Assembly (NCBI GenBank): GCA_903834925.1
Contig: CAILLA010000087.1
Location: 1 to 57,960, forward strand
Reading direction: 5' to 3'
Origin: an uncultured Schlesneria sp.
GTDB lineage: Bacteria; Planctomycetota; Planctomycetia; Planctomycetales; Planctomycetaceae
DNA length: 57,960 nt
A model generated the notes under the pieces. That model did no database searches, was not told the DNA's origin, and worked only from the letters and a program-made list of their open reading frames with translations. The position numbers and the translations under genes are program-made. Positions 33,639 to 42,667 of this stretch are shown here, piece by piece. Position 1 is the stretch's first letter, and each line of letters opens with the position of its first letter.

Positions 33639-36074
33639 TTGATTACTCATCGATTATTCACCGCGTTTTTTGTCGGTTTTTGCATGTCGAGTGCAACCGT
33701 TGCGTATTCCGCGCCGCCTGATTTTGCTCATGATATTGCTCCGATCCTTCGTGAGCATTGTGGCAAATGTCATATCGGGGCGAATAAGAAGGGAGGGTTG
33801 TCGCTGAATACTCGTGCGACACTTCTTACTGGGGGTGATGATGGCAAGGTGATCGTTCCGGGAAAAAGTGGCGAAAGCCGGTTATATGCGGCGGTGATCT
33901 CGCGCGATCCTGATGTCCAGATGCCGCCTCAAGGGGCTCGGCTGACTGATGCTCAGGTGGCGAAATTGAAAGAATGGATCGACGCCGGAGCCAACTGGGA
34001 CGAAGGATTTGTTTTCCAAAAGCCCAGTTATGAGCCGCCGCTGAAACCGAGGCGTCCTGAACTTCCTCCAACGGTGTCACAACGCTCTCACCCGATCGAT
34101 CGGTTAATCGATGCGGATCTTGCTAAACAGCGACGTCAACGACCTGCTGCTCTGGATGACATTGCGTTCGTCCGCAGAACGGCACTCGATCTGACCGGAC
34201 TGCTTCCTTCGGTTGAATCCATCAAAGAGTTCCTGGCCGACAAAAGTCCAGATCGGCGAACGAAGTGGATTGACCAACTTCTGGCGGATGAGACAGCGTA
34301 CGCCGAACACTGGCTGACATTCTGGAACGACCTGCTGAGAAACGACTATGGCGGAACAGGCTTTATCACTGGCGGACGCAAACAAATCAGCAAGTGGTTG
34401 TATCAGGCATTGATTGAAAACAAGCCTTACGATCAGATGGCTCGGGAATTGATTTCACCCAGTCCCGAATCGGCCGGTTTCAGCGAAGGGATTCGATGGC
34501 GCGGGACTGTCAGCGCCGGCCAGACGGTGGAAATTCAATTTGCCCAGTCGGTCGGACAAGCATTTCTGGGAATTAATCTCAAGTGTGCCTCATGCCATGA
34601 CAGTTTTATCGATCGCTGGAAGCTGGACGAAGCGTATGGCCTGGCCGCGATCTATGCGAACCAGCCGCAAGAGATTCATCGCTGTGATAAGCCGATTGGA
34701 CGTCAAGCAGTCGCGAGTTGGTTGTTTCCAGAATTGGGCCAGGTCGTTGCCTCAGATCCTCAGCCCGAGCGACTGAAGCAATTAGCAGAGCTCATGACTC
34801 ATCCCGACAACGGGCGATTTACTCGTACGATCGTTAATCGATTGTGGCAGCGCATGATGGGGCGAGGAATCGTGCATCCGGTCGATGCGATGCAGTCAGA
34901 GCCGTGGAATGCCGATTTACTCGATTATCTCGCAGTGAACTTTGCCGAGAATCGTTATGACTTAAAGCAAACCATAAAGTTCATTGCGACGTCAGCGGCG
35001 TATCAGTCGCAATCCGAGGTCATCGACCCTCAAGCGGATCAGCAGAACTACACGTATGGAGGACCGCGAGCCAAACGGATGACGGCCGAGCAATTCGTGG
35101 ACGCGGTTTGGCAGATTACCGGTTCGGCTCCCAGGACATACGACGCTCCGGTTGTTCGAGGCAAAGCGGACGGATTATCTCCCGAATTGAGTAAACTAAC
35201 CGCCCAATGGGTCTGGTCGACAGCCGAAGGTTCGTCAGCGGTCCCTAAAGCAGGGGAAGCGATCACCATTCGCAAGCAATTCACGTTACCCGCCGCGCCG
35301 ACGAGGGCCGGGGGGGTGTTCACGTGTGACAATTCATGCGACTGTTACGTCAATGGCAAGAAAGTTTTTGCCTCAACCAGTTGGGAACGGATCGAAGGGG
35401 TTTCGCTGGAGTCTTCACTTCGAGCCGGGAATAACGAAGTTCTGATCGTGGGCAAAAACGGCGGCAGTGATCCGAACCCCGCAGCCATCTTGTGCGAAAT
35501 TTTTGTGCGGTTGCCGGATGGAACTTCGCAGACGATTGCGTCTGATGCGACCTGGGAATGGAGTTCAACATTGCCGAAGCCAGACGGGAAGTTCGCCAAA
35601 GCTCCGCAAGACTGGGCCAAGGCGGTCCCTGCTGCCAATCAAGGCGTCTGGGGAAGTCGAATCAATGGCGAAGTTTTGACGCAACTGACACATGTCGCGT
35701 TAAAACCTCAGCGAATGGTTCGCGCCTCGTTATTGAAAGCGGACTTTTTGCAGAAAATGCTGGGACGTCCGAATCGGGATCAAATTGTGACGACCCGCCC
35801 GAATGAATTAAGTACACTGGAAGCGATTGATCTGAATAATGCTCAACCCCTGGCGGACAGCCTTGTTGCGGGTTCAAAAACATGGGTGCAGAAATACGCT
35901 TCACAGCCGGATAGACTTGTCGACAACATCTACCTGACGCTGCTTTCGAGAATGCCGACGACCGAGGAACGAGCGTTGTCGGTCGAAGCTCTTGGGCCGT
36001 CGTATGATGAGCAGAGTGTTCAGGATCTTTTATGGGCCGTCTTGATGCAGCCTGAGTTTCAACTCGTGCGATGA
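33639..36074 (+). CDS. PSD1-type cytochrome c / DUF1549-DUF1553 protein
   Basis: An 811-residue exported planctomycete protein. The N-terminal cytochrome-c-like module has CGKCH (41-45) and ends with ARLTDAQVAKLKEWIDAGA. DUF1549 follows (HPIDRLIDADL to about 330) and contains a second CASCH (316-320). Then comes DUF1553 with RTIVNRLWQRMMGRGIV. Between about residues 520 and 665 a beta-rich domain is inserted (FTCDNSCDCYVNGKKVFAST), resembling a galactose-binding-like fold. Start TTG 33639 gives a signal peptide (LFTAFFVGFCMSSATVAYSA); ATG 33684 is the alternative. The function is unknown. The DUF1501 gene 25 bases downstream is the usual partner. Confidence 0.85.
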   Translation: MITHRLFTAFFVGFCMSSATVAYSAPPDFAHDIAPILREHCGKCHIGANKKGGLSLNTRATLLTGGDDGKVIVPGKSGESRLYAAVISRDPDVQMPPQGARLTDAQVAKLKEWIDAGANWDEGFVFQKPSYEPPLKPRRPELPPTVSQRSHPIDRLIDADLAKQRRQRPAALDDIAFVRRTALDLTGLLPSVESIKEFLADKSPDRRTKWIDQLLADETAYAEHWLTFWNDLLRNDYGGTGFITGGRKQISKWLYQALIENKPYDQMARELISPSPESAGFSEGIRWRGTVSAGQTVEIQFAQSVGQAFLGINLKCASCHDSFIDRWKLDEAYGLAAIYANQPQEIHRCDKPIGRQAVASWLFPELGQVVASDPQPERLKQLAELMTHPDNGRFTRTIVNRLWQRMMGRGIVHPVDAMQSEPWNADLLDYLAVNFAENRYDLKQTIKFIATSAAYQSQSEVIDPQADQQNYTYGGPRAKRMTAEQFVDAVWQITGSAPRTYDAPVVRGKADGLSPELSKLTAQWVWSTAEGSSAVPKAGEAITIRKQFTLPAAPTRAGGVFTCDNSCDCYVNGKKVFASTSWERIEGVSLESSLRAGNNEVLIVGKNGGSDPNPAAILCEIFVRLPDGTSQTIASDATWEWSSTLPKPDGKFAKAPQDWAKAVPAANQGVWGSRINGEVLTQLTHVALKPQRMVRASLLKADFLQKMLGRPNRDQIVTTRPNELSTLEAIDLNNAQPLADSLVAGSKTWVQKYASQPDRLVDNIYLTLLSRMPTTEERALSVEALGPSYDEQSVQDLLWAVLMQPEFQLVR

Positions 36075-36099
36075 CCTTGATAAATGGATGATAAGTGCC

Positions 36100-37566
36100 A
36101 TGACCCGTCCAGTTTTGGAATCTTTAGATTTGTTTGGTAGTGAGTCCGAAGCCTTTGCCCGGCGTTCATTCCTGAAGCAATTGGCGATGGCCGGTGCGGC
36201 GACGCTGGCGATGAACGAGCCGAAGTTGCTTCGCGCCGAGTCTGTTGAGCATCCGCGTCCAACCGCCGATTCCTGCATTCTGCTTTGGATGGGTGGCGGG
36301 ATGGCGGCTCCGGATACGTTCGATCCGAAGAAGTACGTGCCGTTTGAAGTTGGCGTCCCCGTAAAAGAGATTGGCAGTACATTCCCTGCGATCGACACGG
36401 TGGTCGACAACATCAAGATCACCAAAGGGTTTGAGAACGTAGCAAAGATCCTGGATCGCGGCACGTTGATCCGCTCGCACGTGTTGCCCGATTTGGGCAG
36501 CATTCTGCATTCGCGACATCAATATCACTGGCACACAGGATACGTTCCGCCTCAGACGGTCGCGTGCCCACATCTGGGTGCGTGGATGGCTCGTGTGCTC
36601 GGACCGAAGAACCCGGTGATGCCACCGTTCATTACGATCGGTCAGCGATTGGAGGGTGTTGGCGAATCGGAAGAATTAAAGGCGTTTACCACGGCTGGAT
36701 TTTTCGGCAGTGAATTCGGGCCGATGGTCTTGCCGTACCCGGATCAAGCGGCTCAATCGGTCCGGCCGCCGAAAGGGATGGAAGCTGGCCGCTTTGAAAG
36801 TCGGCAACGTCTATTTCAGAAGCTGCTCGACCGATCGCCTCAACGTGACCGGATGAGCGACTTCCAGCAGCAGTCCTATTTGCGTTCGCTCGACGGAGCA
36901 CATCGGCTGCTCAGTTCCAAAGATCGGGCGGCGTTTGATCTGAGCTTGGAACCGAAAGAGAGTGCCGAACTTTACGGAGCCAGCCAGTTCGGACGAGGTT
37001 GCCTACTCGCAAGGCGACTTGTCGAGTCGGGCGCACGGTTTGTGGAAGTGACAACGGAGTACGTCCCGTTCCTGAACTGGGACACTCATGCCAACGGCCA
37101 CGAAACCCTGGTCCGCATGAAGCAGGAAATTGATCAACCGATTGCCCGATTGATTCTCGACCTGGAATCGCGAGGGTTACTCGACCGGACGCTGGTGATT
37201 CTGGCCAGCGAGTTCAGCCGTGACATGATCATGGAAGGAAAGCCCGGTTCAACGGCCAATGATCAGACATCATTTCCGGTTGAGAAGCTGGCCGAGATGA
37301 AACATTACGGTCAACATCGACACTTTACGGGCGGATCGTGCGTGCTGATGTTCGGTGGCGGAATGAAGCGAGGCGTGTTGTACGGTGCCTCGGCACAAGA
37401 ACGTCCCTATGTGGCGATCGAAAAACCGATCAGCGTGATGGATCTGCATGCCACGATCTTTACCGCGATGGGAATCAGCCCTAAGACAACATTCGAAGTT
37501 GAAGGTCGACCATTTTATCCTACGGAAGATGGCCAGGGGAAAGCCGTTCGCGAACTGTTCCTGTAA
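36100..37566 (+). CDS. DUF1501 exported protein, PSD1 partner
   Basis: A DUF1501 protein of about 488 residues following the PSD1 gene by 25 bases, the recurrent gene pair of planctomycetes. ATG 36100 is used; ATG 36088 in the same frame is equally possible, as neither has a clear ribosome binding site. Twin-arginine motif ARRSFLK and a hydrophobic stretch come early. Motifs include CILLWMGGGMAAPDTFDPKK, LPDLGSILHSRHQYHWHTGY, VILASEFSRDMIMEG and GGSCVLMFGGGMKRGV. The C-terminus has SVMDLHATIFTAMGI. It may act on sulfated or phosphorylated polymers, given the fold, but no substrate is known. Confidence 0.88.
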   Translation: MTRPVLESLDLFGSESEAFARRSFLKQLAMAGAATLAMNEPKLLRAESVEHPRPTADSCILLWMGGGMAAPDTFDPKKYVPFEVGVPVKEIGSTFPAIDTVVDNIKITKGFENVAKILDRGTLIRSHVLPDLGSILHSRHQYHWHTGYVPPQTVACPHLGAWMARVLGPKNPVMPPFITIGQRLEGVGESEELKAFTTAGFFGSEFGPMVLPYPDQAAQSVRPPKGMEAGRFESRQRLFQKLLDRSPQRDRMSDFQQQSYLRSLDGAHRLLSSKDRAAFDLSLEPKESAELYGASQFGRGCLLARRLVESGARFVEVTTEYVPFLNWDTHANGHETLVRMKQEIDQPIARLILDLESRGLLDRTLVILASEFSRDMIMEGKPGSTANDQTSFPVEKLAEMKHYGQHRHFTGGSCVLMFGGGMKRGVLYGASAQERPYVAIEKPISVMDLHATIFTAMGISPKTTFEVEGRPFYPTEDGQGKAVRELFL

Positions 37567-37686
37567 TCAACGAATCATCTCAAAGTCGGTTGATTGGGAT
37601 GCCTCGCGACGCGAAGATATTCGTTCGTATTATTCGACATTGAAAATTCTCGACCCAGATTGAATGGGTACGAAGAAGGAACTGAC

Positions 37687-39279
37687 ATGACGACGCATCC
37701 AGTACTGATTGACGGGCAGTGGAAAGCTTCAGCCGGTAAGAAAACTTTTCAGGCCGTGAACCCAGCCACGAAAGAACCACTTCCCGGCGATTATCCGGTC
37801 AGCCCCTGGTCTGAAGTCGAAGAAGCCATCAACGCCGCCGCGCGGGCCGCCGAGGCGGTACGAGGCTGGAATGGTTCGCGGTTCGCCGAGTTTCTGGAAG
37901 AATACGTTAAGCGAGTCGAACAGCGTGCGCCTGAACTGATTGCCATCGCCAATTTGGAAACAGGCTTGCCGGTTGTTCCGCGACTGCAAGACGTCGAACT
38001 TCCTCGAACAACGAATCAATTGCGTCAAGGAGCGAAAGCCGCCCGAGACGGATCGTGGGTCGAAGCGACGATTGATACCGCTTCGAACATTCGTTCGATG
38101 TTTGGACCAATCGGTCCTGTAGCTGTGTTTGGTCCGAACAATTTCCCGTTTGCGTTCAACGGAATTGTGGGTGGTGACTTTGTTGCAGCGGTTGCAGCGG
38201 GAAACCCGGTGATTGCAAAGGGTCACTCATCACATCCGTCAACAACCCGATTGTTCGCGGAAATTGCACATCAAGCGGCAGAAGCCACCGGAATGCCAGC
38301 AGGGTTCGTCCAGCTGATCTATCGGACAGAACATAGTGATGGCGTGAAATTGGTTTCACACCATTCTCTGGGTGCCATCGGTTATACGGGAGCACGTTCT
38401 GCCGGTGTCGTCTTAAAGGAAGCGGCCGATAAAGTCGGTAAACCGATTTACCTGGAACTTTCCAGCATCAATCCCGTCTACTTTTTGCAGGGTGCGCTAT
38501 CCGAACGAGTAACCGCATGTGCGGAACAATTCTCGACAAGCTGCCTGATGGCGGTGGGCCAATTCTGCACGAATCCCGGACTGATCTTCACACTGGCCGG
38601 CCCCAACACCGAAGCGTTTATTAGTCAGGTCACTGAAAAGTTTGCGGCGGCTCCTGTCGGAACATTGCTGAGCGAAGGGGTTCAAAAGAACCTGCATTCA
38701 GGAATCGAGACACTGGTCAAAGCCGGGGCACAGTTGTTGACCGGCGGTTCGCTCGGTGGAAGTAAAGGATTTTCTTGTCAGAACACATTGCTTCGCGTTA
38801 CAGGCGAACAGTTCGTAAAAAATCCAGACCTGCTTCAGACGGAAGCGTTCGGCAATTCGTCACTGATCGTCGTCGCAAACAGCGAAGCGGAATTGCTGGC
38901 AGCAACCCGGTGTCTCGAAGGGAATTTGACCGGAAGCGTCTATTCCGCGAATGATGGTTCTGACGATGTGTTGTATCGGAAGATCGCCACCATTCTCCGT
39001 CAGAAAGTCGGACGCCTGCTGAATGACAAAATGCCAACAGGCGTTGCCGTAGTCCCGTCGATGAATCATGGTGGCCCATTTCCCGCAACCGGTCATCCCG
39101 GATTCACGGCCGTCGGAATTCCGTCGTCGATCAAGCGATTCGCGATGCTTCAGTGCTATGACAACGTCCGCCCTCAGCGATTGCCGGCAGCACTTCAAAA
39201 CAAGAACCCAACCGGTTCGTTGTGGCGACGAATTGATGGAACATGGAGCCAGGCAGACGTTCCAGCTCCAACGACTTGA
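37687..39279 (+). CDS. aldehyde dehydrogenase, 2,5-dioxovalerate (KGSA) type
   Basis: A 530-residue NAD(P)-dependent dehydrogenase. The pattern VFGPNNFPFAFNGIVGGDF, AKGHSSHPSTTRLFAE and GQFCTNPGL is that of alpha-ketoglutaric semialdehyde dehydrogenases. These give 2-oxoglutarate at the end of pentose, hexarate or hydroxyproline breakdown. The catalytic Cys is C294 and the general-base Glu is E257 (LELSSINP). AAGGA precedes ATG 37687. No other pathway gene adjoins, so the actual pathway is open. The carbohydrate-facing DUF1501/PSD1 pair upstream is suggestive but 120 bases away. Confidence 0.88.
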   Translation: MTTHPVLIDGQWKASAGKKTFQAVNPATKEPLPGDYPVSPWSEVEEAINAAARAAEAVRGWNGSRFAEFLEEYVKRVEQRAPELIAIANLETGLPVVPRLQDVELPRTTNQLRQGAKAARDGSWVEATIDTASNIRSMFGPIGPVAVFGPNNFPFAFNGIVGGDFVAAVAAGNPVIAKGHSSHPSTTRLFAEIAHQAAEATGMPAGFVQLIYRTEHSDGVKLVSHHSLGAIGYTGARSAGVVLKEAADKVGKPIYLELSSINPVYFLQGALSERVTACAEQFSTSCLMAVGQFCTNPGLIFTLAGPNTEAFISQVTEKFAAAPVGTLLSEGVQKNLHSGIETLVKAGAQLLTGGSLGGSKGFSCQNTLLRVTGEQFVKNPDLLQTEAFGNSSLIVVANSEAELLAATRCLEGNLTGSVYSANDGSDDVLYRKIATILRQKVGRLLNDKMPTGVAVVPSMNHGGPFPATGHPGFTAVGIPSSIKRFAMLQCYDNVRPQRLPAALQNKNPTGSLWRRIDGTWSQADVPAPTT

Positions 39280-39362
39280 AATTAGCGCTGATACATGGTC
39301 TGCAACTGTCCCCGCAACTGCGTTCGTCGTTGCGGGGCAATCCCGTGAACAATTTTGAACGT

Positions 39363-39450
39363 GTGCCACCGGCGGCAGTTTTGAGCCGCCAGTGGCTTCA
39401 AACTGCCCTCGAAGATTGAAGACAATCGCGAGTGAAGACGCACGCTATTG
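39363..39450. repeat. GCGGCAGTTTTGAGCCGC composite repeat
   Basis: The hairpin GGCGGCAGTTTTGAGCCGCC is followed, after about 40 bases, by GTGAAGACGCACGC. Both parts occur in reversed order and orientation around 28249-28331. The 39280-39543 gap holds nothing else. Confidence 0.6.
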
Positions 39451-39543
39451 GCACACAAACACCAAGGCCGCTGTTTTCCAAACGAAAAGTCCTTTACATC
39501 GCTACGGGGCGTTTGAGCGTGTTACAACGGTGATCACCCATCC

Positions 39544-40716
39544 TTACAAAGACGCGATGATGCTTAATGTTTCCATGACTGTGGAAGCCCCACTTGCTGC
39601 TTTGAGAAGATCGATTTGGCGGGCTGTTATCGGGATTGCGGTTCCTTGTGATGGGACGACAGGAATCAATCGGTTTACGATTTGCTGTTGCAACTCGACA
39701 ATGCCCTCACCCGAAAGTGATGACGCTCTAATCGCTTGAGCGGGCAAGCGATTGTGCCATTGGTCTGGCAGATCGCACTTATGTGCAATGACTAACGCGT
39801 CTGGCCATTGACTAAGCAGTTCGTCGTCATCCGATGTGGGCGACTGGCTGAGATCGATCAGAACCAGTCGCAGGTCAGCCCCCCTCAACCGTTCGCGCGC
39901 GAATGCAATCCCGGCAGACTCTAACTCACCGGCACCGTGTCTGATGCCAGCCGTATCCGCAAAAACGATGGGCCAGCCTTCTAACGCAGTGTCACCGGTC
40001 ACAACATCTCGCGTCGTTCCCGGTTCGTCAAATACAATGGATCGTTGATATCCAAGCAACGCGTTGATGAGACTCGATTTTCCGACATTCGGTCGACCGG
40101 TTAGAGTAACACTCCACGACGTTGCAAGATGCAGCCCGAAATGAGCCCATTGCAGCAGATCGTCAAGTTCGCGATGAATTGACCAGCCGGAGTCGGCATC
40201 AAATGTTTTCAGCTTTGCAAACGCAGTCTCCAGTAAGCCATTTGACTGCTCAAGAACGATCTCGGTCGTTCTTAATGTTGTCGTACGACTGAGAACGTCG
40301 AGACATTCCATTTTGAGAATGCCATCGGTTAACGCGTTTTGCTGTCGCCAATCGATGACGTCACAGTCGGCTGCTGACAAATCACGCAGGACTCGTTGAA
40401 CGGCCGCATCACCGCCGTGGCAATGAATCTCGAGGAGATCGCTTGCAAGACGGCAGATCACCAGATCTTCGCAATCAGTCATTCCCCACTGACCGAATGC
40501 GATCTTGTTTAACGGCTGCTGTTGGACTGGTAACCGATTCGCAGCTCGAAAGAGGGCCTCGATTGCAATCGATGAAGAGCCTTCGACTGGCAAAGACAAG
40601 TCTCCAACGACGCGGATCGTGGCGACCGCACCGCGACCGAAAGGAGTCAAAACAGAGGCTGTTCGACGTACTTTCGAATTCAGAGAGTCATCGGAACGGT
40701 TGGTTTCACACGGCAT
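39544..40716 (-). CDS. MnmE-like GTPase lacking the C-terminal Cys motif
   Basis: A 390-residue homologue of the tRNA-modification GTPase MnmE, shorter than the usual 450-460. The N-terminal tetrahydrofolate-type domain is recognisable (VLTPFGRGAVATIRVVG; LLEIHCHGG), but the SYTGED stretch is gone. The G domain is intact: G1 GRPNVGKSS (207-215), G2 GTTRD, G3 DTAGIR. G4 reads HKCD instead of NKxD. The protein ends at SIIASL with no C-x-G-K tail, the cysteine needed for tRNA wobble-uridine modification. It follows coaX by 3 bases. I infer a specialised paralogue; alternatively a decaying mnmE. Confidence 0.75.
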   Translation of the reverse strand: MPCETNRSDDSLNSKVRRTASVLTPFGRGAVATIRVVGDLSLPVEGSSSIAIEALFRAANRLPVQQQPLNKIAFGQWGMTDCEDLVICRLASDLLEIHCHGGDAAVQRVLRDLSAADCDVIDWRQQNALTDGILKMECLDVLSRTTTLRTTEIVLEQSNGLLETAFAKLKTFDADSGWSIHRELDDLLQWAHFGLHLATSWSVTLTGRPNVGKSSLINALLGYQRSIVFDEPGTTRDVVTGDTALEGWPIVFADTAGIRHGAGELESAGIAFARERLRGADLRLVLIDLSQSPTSDDDELLSQWPDALVIAHKCDLPDQWHNRLPAQAIRASSLSGEGIVELQQQIVNRLIPVVPSQGTAIPITARQIDLLKAASGASTVMETLSIIASL

Positions 40717-40719
40717 GAA

Positions 40720-41583
40720 TCACACGAGTTTCTGTTTCCATGCGGTCAAAACCAGTCCGTGCATACCAAGCGATGGCAATGCAAGGAAGCCAGGGAATTG
40801 AGAGCTGAGGACAGGTCCGCCGCCGCCCGTGAGGATCATCCACGGGGAATCAGCCGTGTCGTTGATTCCGCTGAAATCGGGTTCTTGTAGCTGTTGATGT
40901 CGACAGACCTGCCGAACGAGTTCGCGGATTGCTCCAACCTGCCCCCAGAACAAACCGTTGCGAATGGCTTCCCGCGTATTTCGACCAGGGGTCACCGGCG
41001 TATCTCCACCGAGATCATGCACGGGAATCAACGGCAAGACAGCCGTGTAGTAATGCAGCGCCTTGGCAGACATTTCCAGACCTGGAAGAATTGCTCCACC
41101 GCAGAAGACACCCGTCTTCGAGACGAAATTCACGGTGGTCGCAGTTCCTGAGTCAACCACAATCGCAGGCCGGGATGCGGGTCGCAATGCATTGGCGGCG
41201 ACTGCATTTAACAGACGATCAAGTCCCACAGTCTCGGGAGAATCGACGTCAACCGTGACTGGAATCAACGATCTTTCGCGAATGACGATCGGGGTCTTGC
41301 TACCAATCTGCTGCCAATCCTTCAGGACTCGGTCGACGGCGCGCGGGTTTGAACCGGCAATAATCGCGCCTTCGGGTTTCCAGCTTGCAAGGGTTTGCCA
41401 GGGGATCTCATCATCAACAGGAATCGCAAGAAACCGAAGGCAACTTGGCCATTCTTCTGCGACGTCAATGACTTTGGAGATTGTCACGCCGTGACGTCGA
41501 TAGAACGAGCTGATTGAAGGAACAAACAGCCCGAACTTCAATCGGCTGTTTCCTGCTTCAACGACCAGCAACGGGAACGACAT
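40720..41583 (-). CDS. coaX: type III pantothenate kinase
   Basis: A 287-residue ASKHA-fold kinase that phosphorylates pantothenate in coenzyme A synthesis. The phosphate-1 motif, usually DxGNT, reads VEAGNSRLKFG, with Glu for Asp. Further motifs are VGLDRLLNAVAAN, the phosphate-2 stretch VVDSGTATTVNFV and GGAILPGLEMSAKALH. Near the end comes WMILTGGGGPVLSSQ, the usual adenosine contact. ATG 41583 is chosen; a TTG precedes it. The MnmE-like gene follows 3 bases downstream, so the two are co-transcribed. The E-for-D change may weaken or alter metal binding but is conservative. Confidence 0.85.
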   Translation of the reverse strand: MSFPLLVVEAGNSRLKFGLFVPSISSFYRRHGVTISKVIDVAEEWPSCLRFLAIPVDDEIPWQTLASWKPEGAIIAGSNPRAVDRVLKDWQQIGSKTPIVIRERSLIPVTVDVDSPETVGLDRLLNAVAANALRPASRPAIVVDSGTATTVNFVSKTGVFCGGAILPGLEMSAKALHYYTAVLPLIPVHDLGGDTPVTPGRNTREAIRNGLFWGQVGAIRELVRQVCRHQQLQEPDFSGINDTADSPWMILTGGGGPVLSSQFPGFLALPSLGMHGLVLTAWKQKLV

Positions 41584-41586
41584 CAA

Positions 41587-41887
41587 ACGGTCTCCAATGA
41601 AAAAAGAATGGCAGGCGAATAATACTCGGCTCGCGAAATCAAAACAGCCCTGGATACCGTCAAATCCTCGACCAATGTCTGGGTCAATTTTGATTGGATT
41701 CCCGCAAAGTCACGTTGAATTGAAGAATCTTTAGAAGAAAATTGCGTTGGCAGTGGTCGAATTCCGTTTTGCCTTCAACAATGTGATACGTATTGCTCGT
41801 ATCTGGGAAACGACGTGCAGTGTTTGGAACGGATCAGAGGCTCGTATTTGTTGAATCTGATCTAACGCATCCAATAGAGAAGACTTT
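41587..41887. other. divergent gap between coaX and the ABC importer
   Basis: It carries promoters for both sides. No thiamine-pyrophosphate riboswitch motif is present, although the importer resembles thiamine-precursor systems. GATACG-N7-CGTATC (41785-41803) is an inverted repeat of operator size, about 85 bases before the importer start. Confidence 0.45.
41785..41803. promoter_or_regulatory. operator-like inverted repeat GATACG-N7-CGTATC
   Basis: A perfect 6-base dyad with a 7-base spacer lies in the divergent promoter region upstream of the ABC importer operon. A regulator-binding site is a guess from form and position. Confidence 0.3.
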
Positions 41888-42667
41888 GTGGCTGATCCTC
41901 AAAATATACTGATCGAAACTCGGGATCTCGGGATGTCGTTCGGGGCATCGCGACAGGTATTGACCGGAGTTTCCTGCGACATTCAAGCGGGGCAATTCGT
42001 GTCGCTGCTAGGCCCATCGGGTTGTGGGAAATCGACACTGCTGAAGCTTGTTGCGGGACTTGTGTCTCCTACAGATGGAACATTGACCGTGCAAGGGTTA
42101 GCACCAGAAATCGCGAGGCGATCGACATGTCGTGTCGCCTTCGTGTTTCAAGAACCGAATTTGCTCCCCTGGCGAACCGTTGCTGAGAATATTCGCCTAC
42201 CTCTCGAATTACAACGTGTTCCGCGTCAAGAACACCGGGAACTGATTGAGAACTCATTGCGTTTGATCGGACTGAATCTGGACGATTCCCGCAAGCGCCC
42301 GAGAAGCCTTTCTGGTGGGATGCGTATGCGTGTCTCTCTGGCACGAGCCCTGGTCACAAAGCCGGATATTCTTCTGATGGACGAGCCGTTTGCGGCTCTC
42401 GACGACGTTCTGCGACAGCAGTTAAACGAAGAGCTCGTCCAGATCTGGATGCAATATTCCTGGACAGGGCTATTTGTGACGCACAACGTTTCAGAAGCAG
42501 TCTTTCTGTCGCAACGTGTTTTAGTCATGAACAAACGACCGGGAACGATTGCGGCTGATATTCCGGTTCCGTTCCCGTATCCGCGTAAACCGGAACTGCG
42601 AGCCGACCCTGATTTTGCTCGGCTTTGCGGCGAACTGAGTCTCAGACTTCGCGAGGCCGCACGATGA
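41888..42667 (+). CDS. ABC importer ATP-binding protein (SsuB/TauB/ThiZ type)
   Basis: A 259-residue ATPase with GTG start at 41888. Walker A is GPSGCGKST (about 46-54), the Q-loop FQEPNLLPWRTVAENI is typical of the nitrate/sulfonate/thiamine-precursor class, the signature is LSGGMRMRVSLARAL and Walker B is ILLMDEPFAALDD. The gene overlaps the permease start by 4 bases (ATGA), so the two are translationally coupled. The third gene is an NMT1-type binding lipoprotein. Together they form a complete importer; the solute is a small organic compound, perhaps a pyrimidine or sulfonate, and cannot be named. Confidence 0.9.
   Translation: MADPQNILIETRDLGMSFGASRQVLTGVSCDIQAGQFVSLLGPSGCGKSTLLKLVAGLVSPTDGTLTVQGLAPEIARRSTCRVAFVFQEPNLLPWRTVAENIRLPLELQRVPRQEHRELIENSLRLIGLNLDDSRKRPRSLSGGMRMRVSLARALVTKPDILLMDEPFAALDDVLRQQLNEELVQIWMQYSWTGLFVTHNVSEAVFLSQRVLVMNKRPGTIAADIPVPFPYPRKPELRADPDFARLCGELSLRLREAAR

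Noticed and set aside
41587-41887. possible TPP riboswitch before the ThiY-like importer
   Set aside because: The conserved aptamer elements of a TPP riboswitch are not seen.
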